A DNA stretch of 47,391 bases from Nostoc sp. NMS8 (GCF_017115045.1 NZ_JABXKK010000111.1:1-47391); one strand, 5' to 3'; shown: positions 8,173 through 17,901, numbered from the stretch's first letter. Numbers and translations are program-made. The notes: generated from the sequence alone by a model not told the origin.

Positions 8173-9564
8173 ATGCAACTACCTAATCTTCTCAAAACCC
8201 CCTCTTTACTACAAAAGCTTCAATGGGCTACTGATCCTGTGGCCTATATGGAAAATGCAGCCCAGCAATATCCTGATATTTTTACTGGTAATATCATCGG
8301 TTTTGGTGACACAGTAGTGTTTGTGAACCATCCTCAAGCAATCGAGGAAATTTTAACTAACGATAGAAAAAAGTTTACAGCCGTCGGGGAACTCAACGAA
8401 ATTTTGCAGCCGCTTTTGGGAAGTTATTCAGTCCTGATGCTGGATGGTGATCGCCACAAACGCCAACGACAACTTGTAACACCGTCTTTTCATGGAGAAC
8501 GGATGCAAGCTTATGGTCAACTAATCTGTAATGTGTCTGAAAAACTTTTTAGTAAGTTCCCACTGAACAAGCCATTTTTAGTTCGTAATCTAACAGAGGA
8601 GGTATCCCTGCAAGTCGTTTCACAGGCTATCTTTGGCTTGCATGAGGAAGAAAAAATTCAAAAACTTAGACAACTATTGCCTTTGCTGTTAGACCTTTTC
8701 AAGTCACCTTTGACTTCTAGTTTATTCTTTTTTCCATTCTTGCAACAAGATTTAGGAGCTTGGAGTCCTTGGGGGAAGTTCCTGCGCGATCGAGAGCAAA
8801 TTGATCAATTTCTCTACACTGAGATTGCCGAACGTCGGCAAAAACCCGATCCAGAACGCATCGATATTCTCTCTTTGCTGATATCGTCTCGCGATGAAGC
8901 AGGCCAACCGATGACAGAACAGGAGTTACACGATCAGCTAATAACTCTAATACTTGCAGGTTATGATACTACAGCATCGGCAATGTCTTGGGGATTCTAC
9001 TGGATTCACCAAAATCCTCTAGTCCTGGAAAAACTGCTCCAAGAACTAGACACTCTTGGTGATTTCCCAGATCCGATGAGCATTTACCAACTGCCATATC
9101 TCACCGCTATTTGTAATGAAACCTTGCGAATTTACCCCGTGACAATGTTTTCGTTTCCCAGGGTAGTGCAAGAATCTGTTGAATTATTGGGACATACTTT
9201 AGAGCCAGGAACTGTACTGCTTCCCAGTATTTATCTCACTCATCACCGAGAGGATTTATATCCCCAGTCTAAGCAATTTAAACCAGAGCGCTTTATTGAA
9301 CGTCAATTTTCTCCCTATGAATTCCTGCCCTTTGGTGGTGGTGTCCGTCGTTGTATTGGCCAAGCTTTGGCTCAATTTGAAATGAAGCTAGTATTTGCAA
9401 CCGTTTTGTCACGTTATAACTTGGCGCTAGTTGATCAGCGGGCAGAGAAACCTCAGCGTCGGGGCTTTAACCTTGCGCCTTCTAGTGGAGTGAATATGGT
9501 AATTACAGGACGGCGTGCGCGTCAAGAGTCTTTAGCGAATCTGACAACTACATCCGTATCCTAA
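8173..9564 (+). CDS. Cytochrome P450, CYP110-like, partner of terpene synthase
   Basis: Haem-thiolate monooxygenase of 463 residues, probably oxidising the terpene made by the gene upstream. The I-helix oxygen-activation motif is AGYDTTAS, the K-helix ExxR is ETLR, and the haem loop is PFGGGVRRCIGQ with Cys394 as the axial ligand. Overall sequence and length fit the cyanobacterial CYP110 family, soluble enzymes that draw electrons from ferredoxin. No redox partner is encoded alongside. The ATG at 8173 is preceded by AAAGGA at a 9-nt spacing. A P450 beside the terpene synthase of Nostoc sp. PCC 7120 has been shown to oxygenate germacrene A, which supports the pathway role by analogy only. The kinase gene on the opposite strand ends about 240 bp downstream, so the two converge. 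Confidence 0.93.
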   Translation: MQLPNLLKTPSLLQKLQWATDPVAYMENAAQQYPDIFTGNIIGFGDTVVFVNHPQAIEEILTNDRKKFTAVGELNEILQPLLGSYSVLMLDGDRHKRQRQLVTPSFHGERMQAYGQLICNVSEKLFSKFPLNKPFLVRNLTEEVSLQVVSQAIFGLHEEEKIQKLRQLLPLLLDLFKSPLTSSLFFFPFLQQDLGAWSPWGKFLRDREQIDQFLYTEIAERRQKPDPERIDILSLLISSRDEAGQPMTEQELHDQLITLILAGYDTTASAMSWGFYWIHQNPLVLEKLLQELDTLGDFPDPMSIYQLPYLTAICNETLRIYPVTMFSFPRVVQESVELLGHTLEPGTVLLPSIYLTHHREDLYPQSKQFKPERFIERQFSPYEFLPFGGGVRRCIGQALAQFEMKLVFATVLSRYNLALVDQRAEKPQRRGFNLAPSSGVNMVITGRRARQESLANLTTTSVS

Positions 9565-9706
9565 AACTTTGTCAACTAAAGACCTCTTGCAAAAGTCCCT
9601 AATACCCCACACCTTAGTAAGGCTACAGTGTACAGACAAGTACTATCTGAAAGCGTTTCAGGCCTTATAGACTCCTTAAATTGTCATTACGAGCGCACTG
9701 ATAACG

Positions 9707-9735
9707 GAGCGTTCGCGTAGCGTCTCGTAGAGAAG
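9707..9735. repeat. Dispersed palindromic repeat (GTTCGCGTAGCGTCTCGTAGAG type)
   Basis: An inverted, slightly longer copy lies at 24132-24163, and a shorter relative lies inside the element at 167-262. This is a common intergenic repeat type in Nostoc genomes. The surrounding 9565-9807 gap holds no gene. Confidence 0.65.
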
Positions 9736-9807
9736 TAATCACATAAACAGCGCAGTTTTTGCGATTACGTGTCGTAGACATGCACTTGCGTTCGTCAGAC
9801 TACTAGT

Positions 9808-12800
9808 TTAGATATCTGACTGTTGCATTGGGATCTCAATCACGAACTCAGTCCCTTTTCCTAATGTGGAATTACAGGTTAAACGACCCTTGTGTTTATC
9901 CACAATAATCTGATAGCTAATCGACAACCCTAACCCTGTGCCACTTCCTATCGATTTAGTAGTAAAAAATGGGTCAAATATTTTTTGCTGCACCGCTTTG
10001 GTCATACCCGAACCGTTATCAGCAATCCGAATTATCGCCGTATTAGAATCTGTTAGTTCAGTAAAGATATGAATTTGTCCTACCCTATCAGAAACCGCCG
10101 ATGCGTCTATGTCTCTTGTTATTTGTTCTTTATTATTTACCAGTGATGGATCGCCAATGACAAATGATTCTTCTAAAGCATCAATCGCATTACTCAGAAT
10201 ATTCATAAGCACCTGATTTAATTGACCAGGGTAACACATAACTTCTGGTAATTTTCCGTATTCTTTGATGACTCGAATTTCGGGAAAATTGTTCTTTTCT
10301 TGAATTCGGTGTTGTAAAATCATTAAGGTACTGTCTATTCCCTCATGAACATCTACAGGCTTCATCTCAGATTCATCTAGACGAGAAAAGTTGCGTAAGC
10401 CCAAAACAATATTTCGGATACGTAAACTTCCCATTTTCATTGAATCTAGAATCTTTGGTAAGTCTTCTGTGAGAAAGTCTATGTCAATTTCCTTATATTT
10501 TTCCTCAACTAAAGGCGAAGGATGAGGATATTCTTGCTGATAAATAACTACCAAATCCAGCAAGTCTTGGACGTACTCACTAGCATGATCAATATTGCCA
10601 TGAATAAAGTTAATAGGGTTATTGATTTCATGAGCAACTCCTGCTACCATTTGTCCTAAAGAAGACATTTTTTCACTTTGAATTAATTGGATTTGGGTAC
10701 GTTGTAATTCTTGTAGAGTTTGTTGTAAAGAGTAATTTTTGTCGTTGAGTTCCTGTGTTCTCTCGTGGACTTTCTCTTCTAAAGTATGGTTGTATTCCTC
10801 CAAGCTTTCTTTAGCTTGTGCCAAATTTTTGTAGAGGATAGCATTTTCTAGGGATATTGCTGCTTGAGTGGTGAAGAGTTTGAGTACTTCTATGCGATCG
10901 CGTGTAAATGCTCCTATCGTCAAATTATTTTCTAGATAAATAATCCCAATCAATTTACCTTGATTTAGAAGAGGTATAGCCAACAAACTCTTAGGTTCTT
11001 CACTCAGAATGTAGCTATCACCTGCTAAAAAGGAAACAGTCATTGCATCATCAATAACCAAAATTTCTCTGGAGCGTTTAACATAGTTAATCAAAGTAAT
11101 TGGAACATCGTAGCTGGACTCCAAAGAAGTTGATGGAAACTCTGTGTAGGTATGGTCAAAATTTGAACTTGAAGAAACCGCTGTAACAGTTAATGCTAAG
11201 TTATCACCTTCGCTCAAAATTAAAGCGCATTTAGAAGCCCCTGCATTCTCCATCACAACTTCCATCAAAGTAGAAAGTAATCGCTCAAGCTCGATTTCGC
11301 CAGAGAGTGCTTGAGATGCCTTAATGAATGCGGCTAAATCCAGAGAATCAGAAATACTTATCTTCGAGGCAATAACAGTTTGTTGATTACTCAGGGTAGA
11401 TAAAAATGATATAGATGTGTTATGTAAAGAAGTGCTTTCCTCGCTGGAATAGATACTCAGTTTTTCTTGCTGCAATATAGGAGCCAGTAATTGGGGATAG
11501 CGTTTTGCCAAATCGCCAACTTTGGCTAACGCTCCCCAACGAACATAGCTATAGTAAGCATCTGTTAGATAGGTTTGGGCAATCTTATGTTTACCCCATT
11601 CTAAATAGAATTTGGCGGTAAGTTCTTGAGCGAGGGCTTCTTCATTAATATACTCATTTTCTTTGGCAAGGAAAATGGCGCGATCGTAGAATTCCATTGC
11701 TTCCAGATATTGACCACCAACTCGATACTGTTCAGCCTTTACAAGATAATATTTGTGTAAATAATTCATCGGAGCATGATTTGCCCAATGCTCCATTTTT
11801 TGCTGATTTACTTGAACTTTATTCAGAATACACTTTTGCTCAGAATCCGATGCTTCAAGGTATACTGCTAGTCGTGTTAGTGAATCATATAAGTAGAAAA
11901 GAGGAGTCACTAGCTGTCCTATTCCACCTTGTAAATACTGTTCTGCTAAATTAGCATTTTCTAAGGCGGAAGGATATTCCTGAAATAGGTAGCAGAGATG
12001 TAATTTACTTACATATAAATAGAAAATTCCCATGACATCATTAGCGTCAAGGTAAAGTGGCAGCATTTTTTCTTCATCGTAAGCTTCACCACATAAATGA
12101 CAAGGATTTTCTACGTTTCCTAATAAGTTTAAAACACTTTGTTGGTAAATGGTAATCCAGTTAAATACTGTTTGTTGGTTGATTTGTCTGATGACATTGC
12201 TGTAAGTTGCCATCTCCCGCTCTAGCTCTGTCAGTTCTTTACCAATGAAATATGAAGAGTAGGAATAAGAATGGAGATAATAAGCTGCATATTCTAAGTC
12301 TCCTATTTCTAGTCCAGCATAATAACCTTCTAATAAAGGTTCTAATACTTCTTTGGTATGTTTCTTCCAATGCCGAATAGTTGTATTAAATCCCAGCATG
12401 ATCTTAGCTTTAACATCTTTAGCATTCAGCTTATCCACTAGACTAGCAGCGAGTTTACCAAATTGATACCCAGACTCAATATCTCCTACTAATCCGCTGA
12501 GTATTAATCCATAATAACTATAGCCAAAAGCAGATAAGGGAGCATTACCATATTCGAGCGATAATTCGATTTGCTTTAGAATAATCAGCGGAAAAAGTTT
12601 AGGAGCAACTGCATAGGTAATAGAAGTTGAAGTTGATAGTATACGCATTATTGCCAGCGGTTGGAACTCTGTCATTTCCGGTAGATTAATTAAATCTTCA
12701 ATGGGCCTACCGTTGATATTTGATGTTAATTCTGACATTGCTGACTGAATATCAGACTGGCTTGGATGTTCAGGAAACTCTACTCCCAAAAGTTTCAAAA

Positions 12801-15480
12801 AGGTTAGGGCGGTATTTACGGCCTCCAATGCCTTGTTCTGTGCCCCATAAGCCTGAATTTTGACTTCATAAACTTTTACTTTTTCTAGCAGTGGTTTACG
12901 TACCAACACCACCTCTGCTAATTCCTCCATCTGTTCAAAGTTACCAGCCAGGTAGGCTGCCTCTGTCGCAGTCTCATATAAAGCTAGGGTGAGATGATGT
13001 TTCGTTTCCCAACTATTACTTGCCAGCAGTTGGATGCCGATAGTTAAATACTTAACGGCAGCGGAATAAGCTGTTGATGCTAATGCTTTACGTCCAGCAA
13101 TCAGATTCATCTGAGCTAGTTCATCTCGTTTAGCTTGAGGAGAGATAAATTCCACTGCAATATTAAACTGATTGACAACCTCAAAAATCTTTTCTTCCTT
13201 TTCGGCAACTGGAATATTGTTCAATAACAGTAGCCCAATTTTTAAGTGAATTTGCTTTTTTTGTTCTTCGGGAATTAAAGAATAAGCAGCTTGCTGCACT
13301 CGGTCATGTACGAATTTATATTTAGGTAGCTGTAAATTAGAAATTGAAAATTGCGTAGATTCTATTCTATGATTAAGAAATTCATTATCATCATCTTTTG
13401 AAAATATGTTGTAATTTTCAGTCTGTGGTAAAACTAGCCCATCAAGTAATGCTTGCCACAAGTCTGATGCTGTATCTACTACAGATTTTTCATTGACGAT
13501 CGCTAGAGTTTTTAAGTCAAATTGATTTCCAATACAGGCAGCCAGTTTCAGAACTTTTTGGGTATGTATTGGCAATTTTTCTATTTGCAGAGCGATAAAT
13601 TCTACGACATCATCTGTGAGAGCTAATTCTTTGACTTTTAAAATATTATACTGCCAATAATTAACATCAAGATTTAAGAAAATTAGCCCATCATCCTGTA
13701 AAGCTTTAAGAAATTGAACGGAAAAGAAGGGGTTGCCTTTAGTTTTGGCAAACACCATCTGGGTGAGAGGAACCGCAGCGACTTCAGTACAATGAAGGGT
13801 ATCAGCAATGAGATGATTTAAATCACCCTGATTTAAAGGTGCTAAGGTGATCGTATTAATATTTACTGCTGCTTGTTTAATCTCATGTAGTGTTAAATAT
13901 AGTGGATGTGCCTTGGAAACTTCGTTATCTCGATAGGAACCAATTAGCAATAAACCACCCTGGTTTTCATCCAATTGTTCTGTATCTTCTGATAGAGAAG
14001 ACAACGTATCTTGACATATTAATAACTGGATTAATTTTAGAGAAGCTGTATCTGCCCATTGCAAGTCATCAAGAAATATAACTAGAGGGCGTTCTTTCAT
14101 TGTGAAGATTTGGATAAATTTTTGAAACAATAAATTGAACCGATTTTGATTAGCACTGCCAGAAATTTCTCTAACTGGAGGCTGCTTGCCAACGATCTGT
14201 TCAAGTTCAGGAATTACATCAATAATCACCTGAGTTTGTGTACCCAATTCCCGGAGTATTTTAGTTTTCCATTGTTGAATTTGGACATCACTTTCTGAAA
14301 GCAGTTGCCCGATTAAGTCTCGAAAAGCTTGCACCAATCCTGATAAGGGAATATCGCGTTGAAACTGGTCAAATTTTCCTTTGATGAAGTAACTACGCTG
14401 CCGCACAATAGGTTTATGGACTTCATTGACCACAGCAGTTTTGCCAATGCCAGAGAAACCCGCGACTAATATCATTTCTGTTACCCCGGCTGTTACGCGC
14501 TTAAAAGCTGTGAGTAGGGTTTCAACTTCACTTTGGCGACCGTAGAGTTTTTCAGGGATTACGAAACGATCTGAGATGTCTCTCACACGTAGTTCAAAGG
14601 GTGCAATATTTCCTGTTTCTTGCCACTGGCTTTGGCACACCTCTAAGTCATGCTTTAACCCCAAAGCACTCTGATAGCGGTCTTCGGCATTTTTTGCCAT
14701 GAGCTTGCTGATGATGTCAGACAAAATTAGCGGAATATTAGAGTGAATCCGACTGGCTTTTAGGGGTTGTTTGGCAATGTGAGAGTAAACTAACTCAGTC
14801 GGATCTTTGCTGGTGAAGGGTAACTGTCCGGTGAGGAGTTGAAAGAAGGTGATACCAAGGGAATAAAAATCAGTGCGGTAGTCGATACCTCGGTTCATCC
14901 TGCCGGTTTGTTCTGGGGAAATGTAAGCCAGAGTACCTTCTAAGATATTGGTATTGGCGAGAAATTGAACTTCTCTTGGTAGGAGGGTGGCAATACTAAA
15001 GTCGATGAGTTTTATTTCATCTGTGCTAGGGTTTATGAGGATGTTGGCAGGCTTGATGTCTTTGTGAATAATGCGATCGCGATGCAGTCTTTCAAGGGTA
15101 GAAGCAATTTTAATCGCAATGGGGAAAAACTCGTTGAGAGAAAGCCAGTTATCCTTCTTCCCCTTGTCCTCCAGTCGCCAGTCTTGGAGGGGAATGCCGC
15201 CAAAATCTTCCATCACTAAGACGTAGCTGTTACGGTAATTTTCTAAGCTATAGGTTTTGACTATGCCAGGAATATCAAGATTTTTGGTGATGATATATTG
15301 ATTTCGGAATTGGGCGATTTCTGCAAAGGTAGGATATTCATTCCGCATCAATTTGAGAACGACTGATTTTTTGTCTTCTTCTCTGATGCCCCGATAAACT
15401 AGGGTTTTACTGCCTGAGTAGATTTGCTCGGTAATCCGATAGCCAGGGAAGGAATATAATGTATCTAATAGTACTAACAT
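9808..15480 (-). CDS. Giant Ser/Thr kinase-AAA ATPase-GAF-histidine kinase hybrid
   Basis: A 1890-residue multidomain signal transducer of the HstK type known from Nostocales. A Ser/Thr protein kinase covers about 12-275 (Lys43, HKDIKPAN with catalytic Asp141, DFS at 160-162 in place of DFG, SPE loop). A STAND/AAA-type ATPase follows (Walker A GFSGIGKT near 345, Walker B VIFLDDLQWAD near 465), then a long helical TPR-like region at about 780-1350, a GAF domain at about 1390-1545, a coiled coil, HisKA with His1617 (VAHEINNPINF), and an ATPase domain (NQVLMNILSNAIDAL, DNGSGMT, GTGLGLS). No membrane segments are evident. It ends about 240 bp from the convergent P450 gene. The published Nostoc terpene miniclusters also carry a hybrid two-component protein next to the P450, so a role in controlling terpene production is plausible but unproven. 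DFS and HKD are usual in this subfamily, so the kinase may still be active. Confidence 0.93.
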   Translation of the reverse strand: MLVLLDTLYSFPGYRITEQIYSGSKTLVYRGIREEDKKSVVLKLMRNEYPTFAEIAQFRNQYIITKNLDIPGIVKTYSLENYRNSYVLVMEDFGGIPLQDWRLEDKGKKDNWLSLNEFFPIAIKIASTLERLHRDRIIHKDIKPANILINPSTDEIKLIDFSIATLLPREVQFLANTNILEGTLAYISPEQTGRMNRGIDYRTDFYSLGITFFQLLTGQLPFTSKDPTELVYSHIAKQPLKASRIHSNIPLILSDIISKLMAKNAEDRYQSALGLKHDLEVCQSQWQETGNIAPFELRVRDISDRFVIPEKLYGRQSEVETLLTAFKRVTAGVTEMILVAGFSGIGKTAVVNEVHKPIVRQRSYFIKGKFDQFQRDIPLSGLVQAFRDLIGQLLSESDVQIQQWKTKILRELGTQTQVIIDVIPELEQIVGKQPPVREISGSANQNRFNLLFQKFIQIFTMKERPLVIFLDDLQWADTASLKLIQLLICQDTLSSLSEDTEQLDENQGGLLLIGSYRDNEVSKAHPLYLTLHEIKQAAVNINTITLAPLNQGDLNHLIADTLHCTEVAAVPLTQMVFAKTKGNPFFSVQFLKALQDDGLIFLNLDVNYWQYNILKVKELALTDDVVEFIALQIEKLPIHTQKVLKLAACIGNQFDLKTLAIVNEKSVVDTASDLWQALLDGLVLPQTENYNIFSKDDDNEFLNHRIESTQFSISNLQLPKYKFVHDRVQQAAYSLIPEEQKKQIHLKIGLLLLNNIPVAEKEEKIFEVVNQFNIAVEFISPQAKRDELAQMNLIAGRKALASTAYSAAVKYLTIGIQLLASNSWETKHHLTLALYETATEAAYLAGNFEQMEELAEVVLVRKPLLEKVKVYEVKIQAYGAQNKALEAVNTALTFLKLLGVEFPEHPSQSDIQSAMSELTSNINGRPIEDLINLPEMTEFQPLAIMRILSTSTSITYAVAPKLFPLIILKQIELSLEYGNAPLSAFGYSYYGLILSGLVGDIESGYQFGKLAASLVDKLNAKDVKAKIMLGFNTTIRHWKKHTKEVLEPLLEGYYAGLEIGDLEYAAYYLHSYSYSSYFIGKELTELEREMATYSNVIRQINQQTVFNWITIYQQSVLNLLGNVENPCHLCGEAYDEEKMLPLYLDANDVMGIFYLYVSKLHLCYLFQEYPSALENANLAEQYLQGGIGQLVTPLFYLYDSLTRLAVYLEASDSEQKCILNKVQVNQQKMEHWANHAPMNYLHKYYLVKAEQYRVGGQYLEAMEFYDRAIFLAKENEYINEEALAQELTAKFYLEWGKHKIAQTYLTDAYYSYVRWGALAKVGDLAKRYPQLLAPILQQEKLSIYSSEESTSLHNTSISFLSTLSNQQTVIASKISISDSLDLAAFIKASQALSGEIELERLLSTLMEVVMENAGASKCALILSEGDNLALTVTAVSSSSNFDHTYTEFPSTSLESSYDVPITLINYVKRSREILVIDDAMTVSFLAGDSYILSEEPKSLLAIPLLNQGKLIGIIYLENNLTIGAFTRDRIEVLKLFTTQAAISLENAILYKNLAQAKESLEEYNHTLEEKVHERTQELNDKNYSLQQTLQELQRTQIQLIQSEKMSSLGQMVAGVAHEINNPINFIHGNIDHASEYVQDLLDLVVIYQQEYPHPSPLVEEKYKEIDIDFLTEDLPKILDSMKMGSLRIRNIVLGLRNFSRLDESEMKPVDVHEGIDSTLMILQHRIQEKNNFPEIRVIKEYGKLPEVMCYPGQLNQVLMNILSNAIDALEESFVIGDPSLVNNKEQITRDIDASAVSDRVGQIHIFTELTDSNTAIIRIADNGSGMTKAVQQKIFDPFFTTKSIGSGTGLGLSISYQIIVDKHKGRLTCNSTLGKGTEFVIEIPMQQSDI

Positions 15481-15650
15481 TGCAGACTATACTCATAATC
15501 ATTGTTTCTACGGCTTATTATTCCCGTGTGAAGACTATCCTCATCATGAAATAGGATTTTTTTGTTTAATTTATATTAGGAAATATAATTTTTTACTAAA
15601 TATCTGAATCTTAAAAGCGTTTCCTTATCTAGTTAAATACCAATACACTT

Positions 15651-15717
15651 AGGTTTTCGAGACGCGATAAAAAATCGCCGTCTCTACAAGTGTTTTGGGC
15701 TGCTCTGAACTGTATTG
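15651..15717. repeat. Dispersed repeat, GACGCGAT-AAATCGC-GTCTCTACA family, copy A
   Basis: It starts with TTTTCGAGACGCGATAAA, passes through GTCTCTACAAGTGTTTTGGG and ends CTGAACTGTATTG. A nearly identical copy in inverse orientation lies at 43924-43987, and shorter relatives lie at 25640-25682 and 38266-38291. Confidence 0.8.
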
Positions 15718-15734
15718 AGTTAAATACATATAAA

Positions 15735-15800
15735 AATCTCACCCCAATCCCTCTCTGTGAGCAAAGGGGAGATAAAGCATAGCTTTATCGGGGTGAGGTT
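15735..15800. repeat. Small inverted-repeat element
   Basis: AATCTCACCCC (15735-15745) faces GGGGTGAGGTT (15790-15800), an imperfect terminal inverted repeat. A perfect inner hairpin GATAAAGC-ATA-GCTTTATC lies at 15771-15789. Related CCTCTCCC/GGGAGAGG ends occur at 39773-39863. Confidence 0.6.
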
Positions 15801-15940
15801 AAACTGTATCTCAGTAGATAATTATGACTTATCAACATCAACATAAGTATTTTTGAACTAACTATTTTTACCCGCTTTGAATCGGACACCTGTTATTAGA
15901 GAGGGTGTATTTTTTGCGATAATAATAACGAGCGCAAATA

Positions 15941-16591
15941 CTACTTGATTTTTTGTTTAATAAAAGTCACAACCTGAGTTAGCTGTTTTTTCAAACCATC
16001 AATTTCTGCCTGCATTTTGGCAATTTTCTCGTTCAACGCATTAATTTCTGCGTCGGAGACTCCTCCAGCCGCAGTATTGGTGACGTTAGGAGTTGCAACT
16101 GCAACATTGCCGACGCTAGGGGCTGCGACTGTAGCAGTTGCAACATTAGAGGTTGCAACTGTTCTATTTTTAACGGCCGCTACTGCTCCCACTGCGACTA
16201 GTTCTGGGCGCGGCTGTTTCGCCTTGGTCATAGCTAACTTAATTGCGTTAATTAGTTGCTTTTGATCAAAAGGTTTGCCCAGAAATTCAAAGTATTCAAA
16301 GGGTTCTGTGATTTTTTCAGTCACCTCTTCCTTGCGACCAGACATGATCACCAAAGGAATTTTCCTTAACTCTGGATCGGCTTGAACTTTCTGAAAAACC
16401 TCCCAGCCACTCATTTTAGGCAACAGGAAATCCAGCATAATTAGGCTGAGTTTTTCCTGAAGGATGAAATTTAGTCCTTCCACACCGTCTTTTGCTTCCA
16501 GTACCTCAAAATTGCCCGGAGGCAACATTTCTCGTACTTTTACCCTGACAACTGTAGTGTCATCGATAACTAAAATCTTGTTGCTTGCCAC
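15941..16591 (-). CDS. Receiver-domain response regulator with coiled-coil tail
   Basis: A 216-residue response regulator. The receiver domain covers about 1-120 with Asp10/Asp11, phospho-acceptor Asp54 (IMLDFLLPKM), Ser84 (VIMSG) and Lys106 (LGKPF). A low-complexity Ala/Val/Thr/Asn linker with degenerate repeats (VATSNVATATVAAP) spans about 135-178. A C-terminal coiled coil of about 35 residues (DAEINALNEKIAKMQAEIDG) follows, probably an oligomerisation or partner-binding helix. No DNA-binding or enzymatic output is seen, so it likely acts by protein-protein contact. It is transcribed divergently from lipA across about 230 bp and is a candidate receiver for one of the kinases upstream, though proximity is the only evidence. 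Confidence 0.9.
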   Translation of the reverse strand: MASNKILVIDDTTVVRVKVREMLPPGNFEVLEAKDGVEGLNFILQEKLSLIMLDFLLPKMSGWEVFQKVQADPELRKIPLVIMSGRKEEVTEKITEPFEYFEFLGKPFDQKQLINAIKLAMTKAKQPRPELVAVGAVAAVKNRTVATSNVATATVAAPSVGNVAVATPNVTNTAAGGVSDAEINALNEKIAKMQAEIDGLKKQLTQVVTFIKQKIK

Positions 16592-16819
16592 GACTGTTTG
16601 CTCTAACAGAAACTATAAGTGTAAATAGCGGCTTTGCCGATTGCCCTTGAGAATCCTCCCACTATATACAAAATTTCTAGCAATTGGGGGATAGTATATT
16701 TCGGTATAAATGACATTGTGAGAGGTGTTTTGCAAAACTTTTGCTCGCGCTCTTTTGAATTTGTGTCATGGTGATATTTAATCAACAAACCACTACATCT
16801 ATATCCGCATCTTGCTTAG

Positions 16820-17767
16820 ATGTCTATGATTTCGTCACAACAAGCCGAACTAAAGTCTGAAATTACGGCAATGCCTAGCTGGTTACGTCGTTCGATTGGC
16901 AAAGCCAGTGAAATCTCTACCGTACAACGCATTATTAAGCAGCGCCAAATTCACACGATTTGTGAAGAAGGACGCTGCCCTAACCGTGGAGAGTGCTACG
17001 CCCAAAAAACTGCAACTTTTTTGCTAATGGGGCCTACTTGCACACGCTCTTGTGCTTTCTGTCAAGTAGATAAAGGTCATGCACCAATGCCTCTTGATTT
17101 AGAGGAACCCGAAAAGGTAGCCCAGGCGGTGCAGCTTTTGGGATTGCGTTATGTGGTGCTGACCTCTGTAGCCCGTGATGACTTGCCCGACCAGGGTGCA
17201 GGGCATTTTGTGAAAACGATCGCGACTATCCGCCAATTTAACCCAGAGACTCAAATTGAAGTGCTGACCCCCGATTTTTGGGGTGGTGCTGGTGTTGGGG
17301 AATCGGGTCAACGCCAGCGGATAGAGATGATTGTGAAAGCCAAACCAGCTTGTTTTAATCACAATATTGAGACAGTGCGGCGGTTAACAGGGCCAGTGCG
17401 CCGAGGAGCCAAGTACGATCGCTCCCTGTTAGTGCTGGCTATGGTCAAAGAAATCGATTCGACCATTCCCACTAAATCGGGTTTGATGCTGGGACACGGA
17501 GAAACACTTGATGAAGTCGTTGAAGCAATGGCTGATTTAAGGGCTGTAGGGTGCGATCGCTTGACTATCGGTCAGTATATGCGTCCTTCCCTAGAACATT
17601 TGCCAGTGCAAAAATATTGGACTCCAGAGGAATTCGATCAGCTTGGCAGACTAGCATGGAAAATGGGATTCAACCATGTTCGTTCTGGGCCTCTGGTTCG
17701 CAGTTCCTATCATGCTGGAGAGGAGGGAGTGGGGGAGTCAGGGATGAGGGAGCAGGGGAAGAAATAA
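16820..17767 (+). CDS. lipA: Lipoyl synthase
   Basis: Radical-SAM enzyme that inserts two sulfur atoms into protein-bound octanoyl groups to form the lipoyl cofactor of 2-oxoacid dehydrogenases and the glycine cleavage system. Both iron-sulfur signatures are intact: the auxiliary-cluster cysteines 48, 53 and 59 (CEEGRCPNRGEC) and the SAM-cluster cysteines 74, 78 and 81 (CTRSCAFC). The RSSYHAGE motif near the end supplies the serine that ligates the auxiliary cluster. The 315-residue length is slightly long, because the last 14 or so residues (EGVGESGMREQGKK) are encoded by a G-rich low-complexity stretch like intergenic repeats elsewhere in the window, so the native C-terminus seems altered. 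The start could be M1 or M3. It is monocistronic or read into psaX 134 bp downstream. Confidence 0.96.
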   Translation: MSMISSQQAELKSEITAMPSWLRRSIGKASEISTVQRIIKQRQIHTICEEGRCPNRGECYAQKTATFLLMGPTCTRSCAFCQVDKGHAPMPLDLEEPEKVAQAVQLLGLRYVVLTSVARDDLPDQGAGHFVKTIATIRQFNPETQIEVLTPDFWGGAGVGESGQRQRIEMIVKAKPACFNHNIETVRRLTGPVRRGAKYDRSLLVLAMVKEIDSTIPTKSGLMLGHGETLDEVVEAMADLRAVGCDRLTIGQYMRPSLEHLPVQKYWTPEEFDQLGRLAWKMGFNHVRSGPLVRSSYHAGEEGVGESGMREQGKK

Positions 17768-17901
17768 CCAATGCCCCATGCCCAATTTCCAATTCCCAAT
17801 GCCCAATTCTTAACTTCACACAAATATTCTTAAAGAATTTGAGTATTTGGTACGCCAGTTTGGTATTTCTTAAAAAGTCCTGACATTAGGAGAATTGAAT
17901 T

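Larger units (their letters stand above)
15481..15940. other. Intergenic region rich in repeats
   Basis: This gap should contain the promoter of the giant kinase gene next to 15481. It also holds two palindromic elements, listed separately at 15651-15717 and 15735-15800. No open frame of interest is present. Confidence 0.6.

Noticed and set aside
16017..16265. 82-codon plus-strand Ala/Thr/Val-rich frame
   Set aside because: Antisense shadow of the repetitive linker of the response regulator gene.
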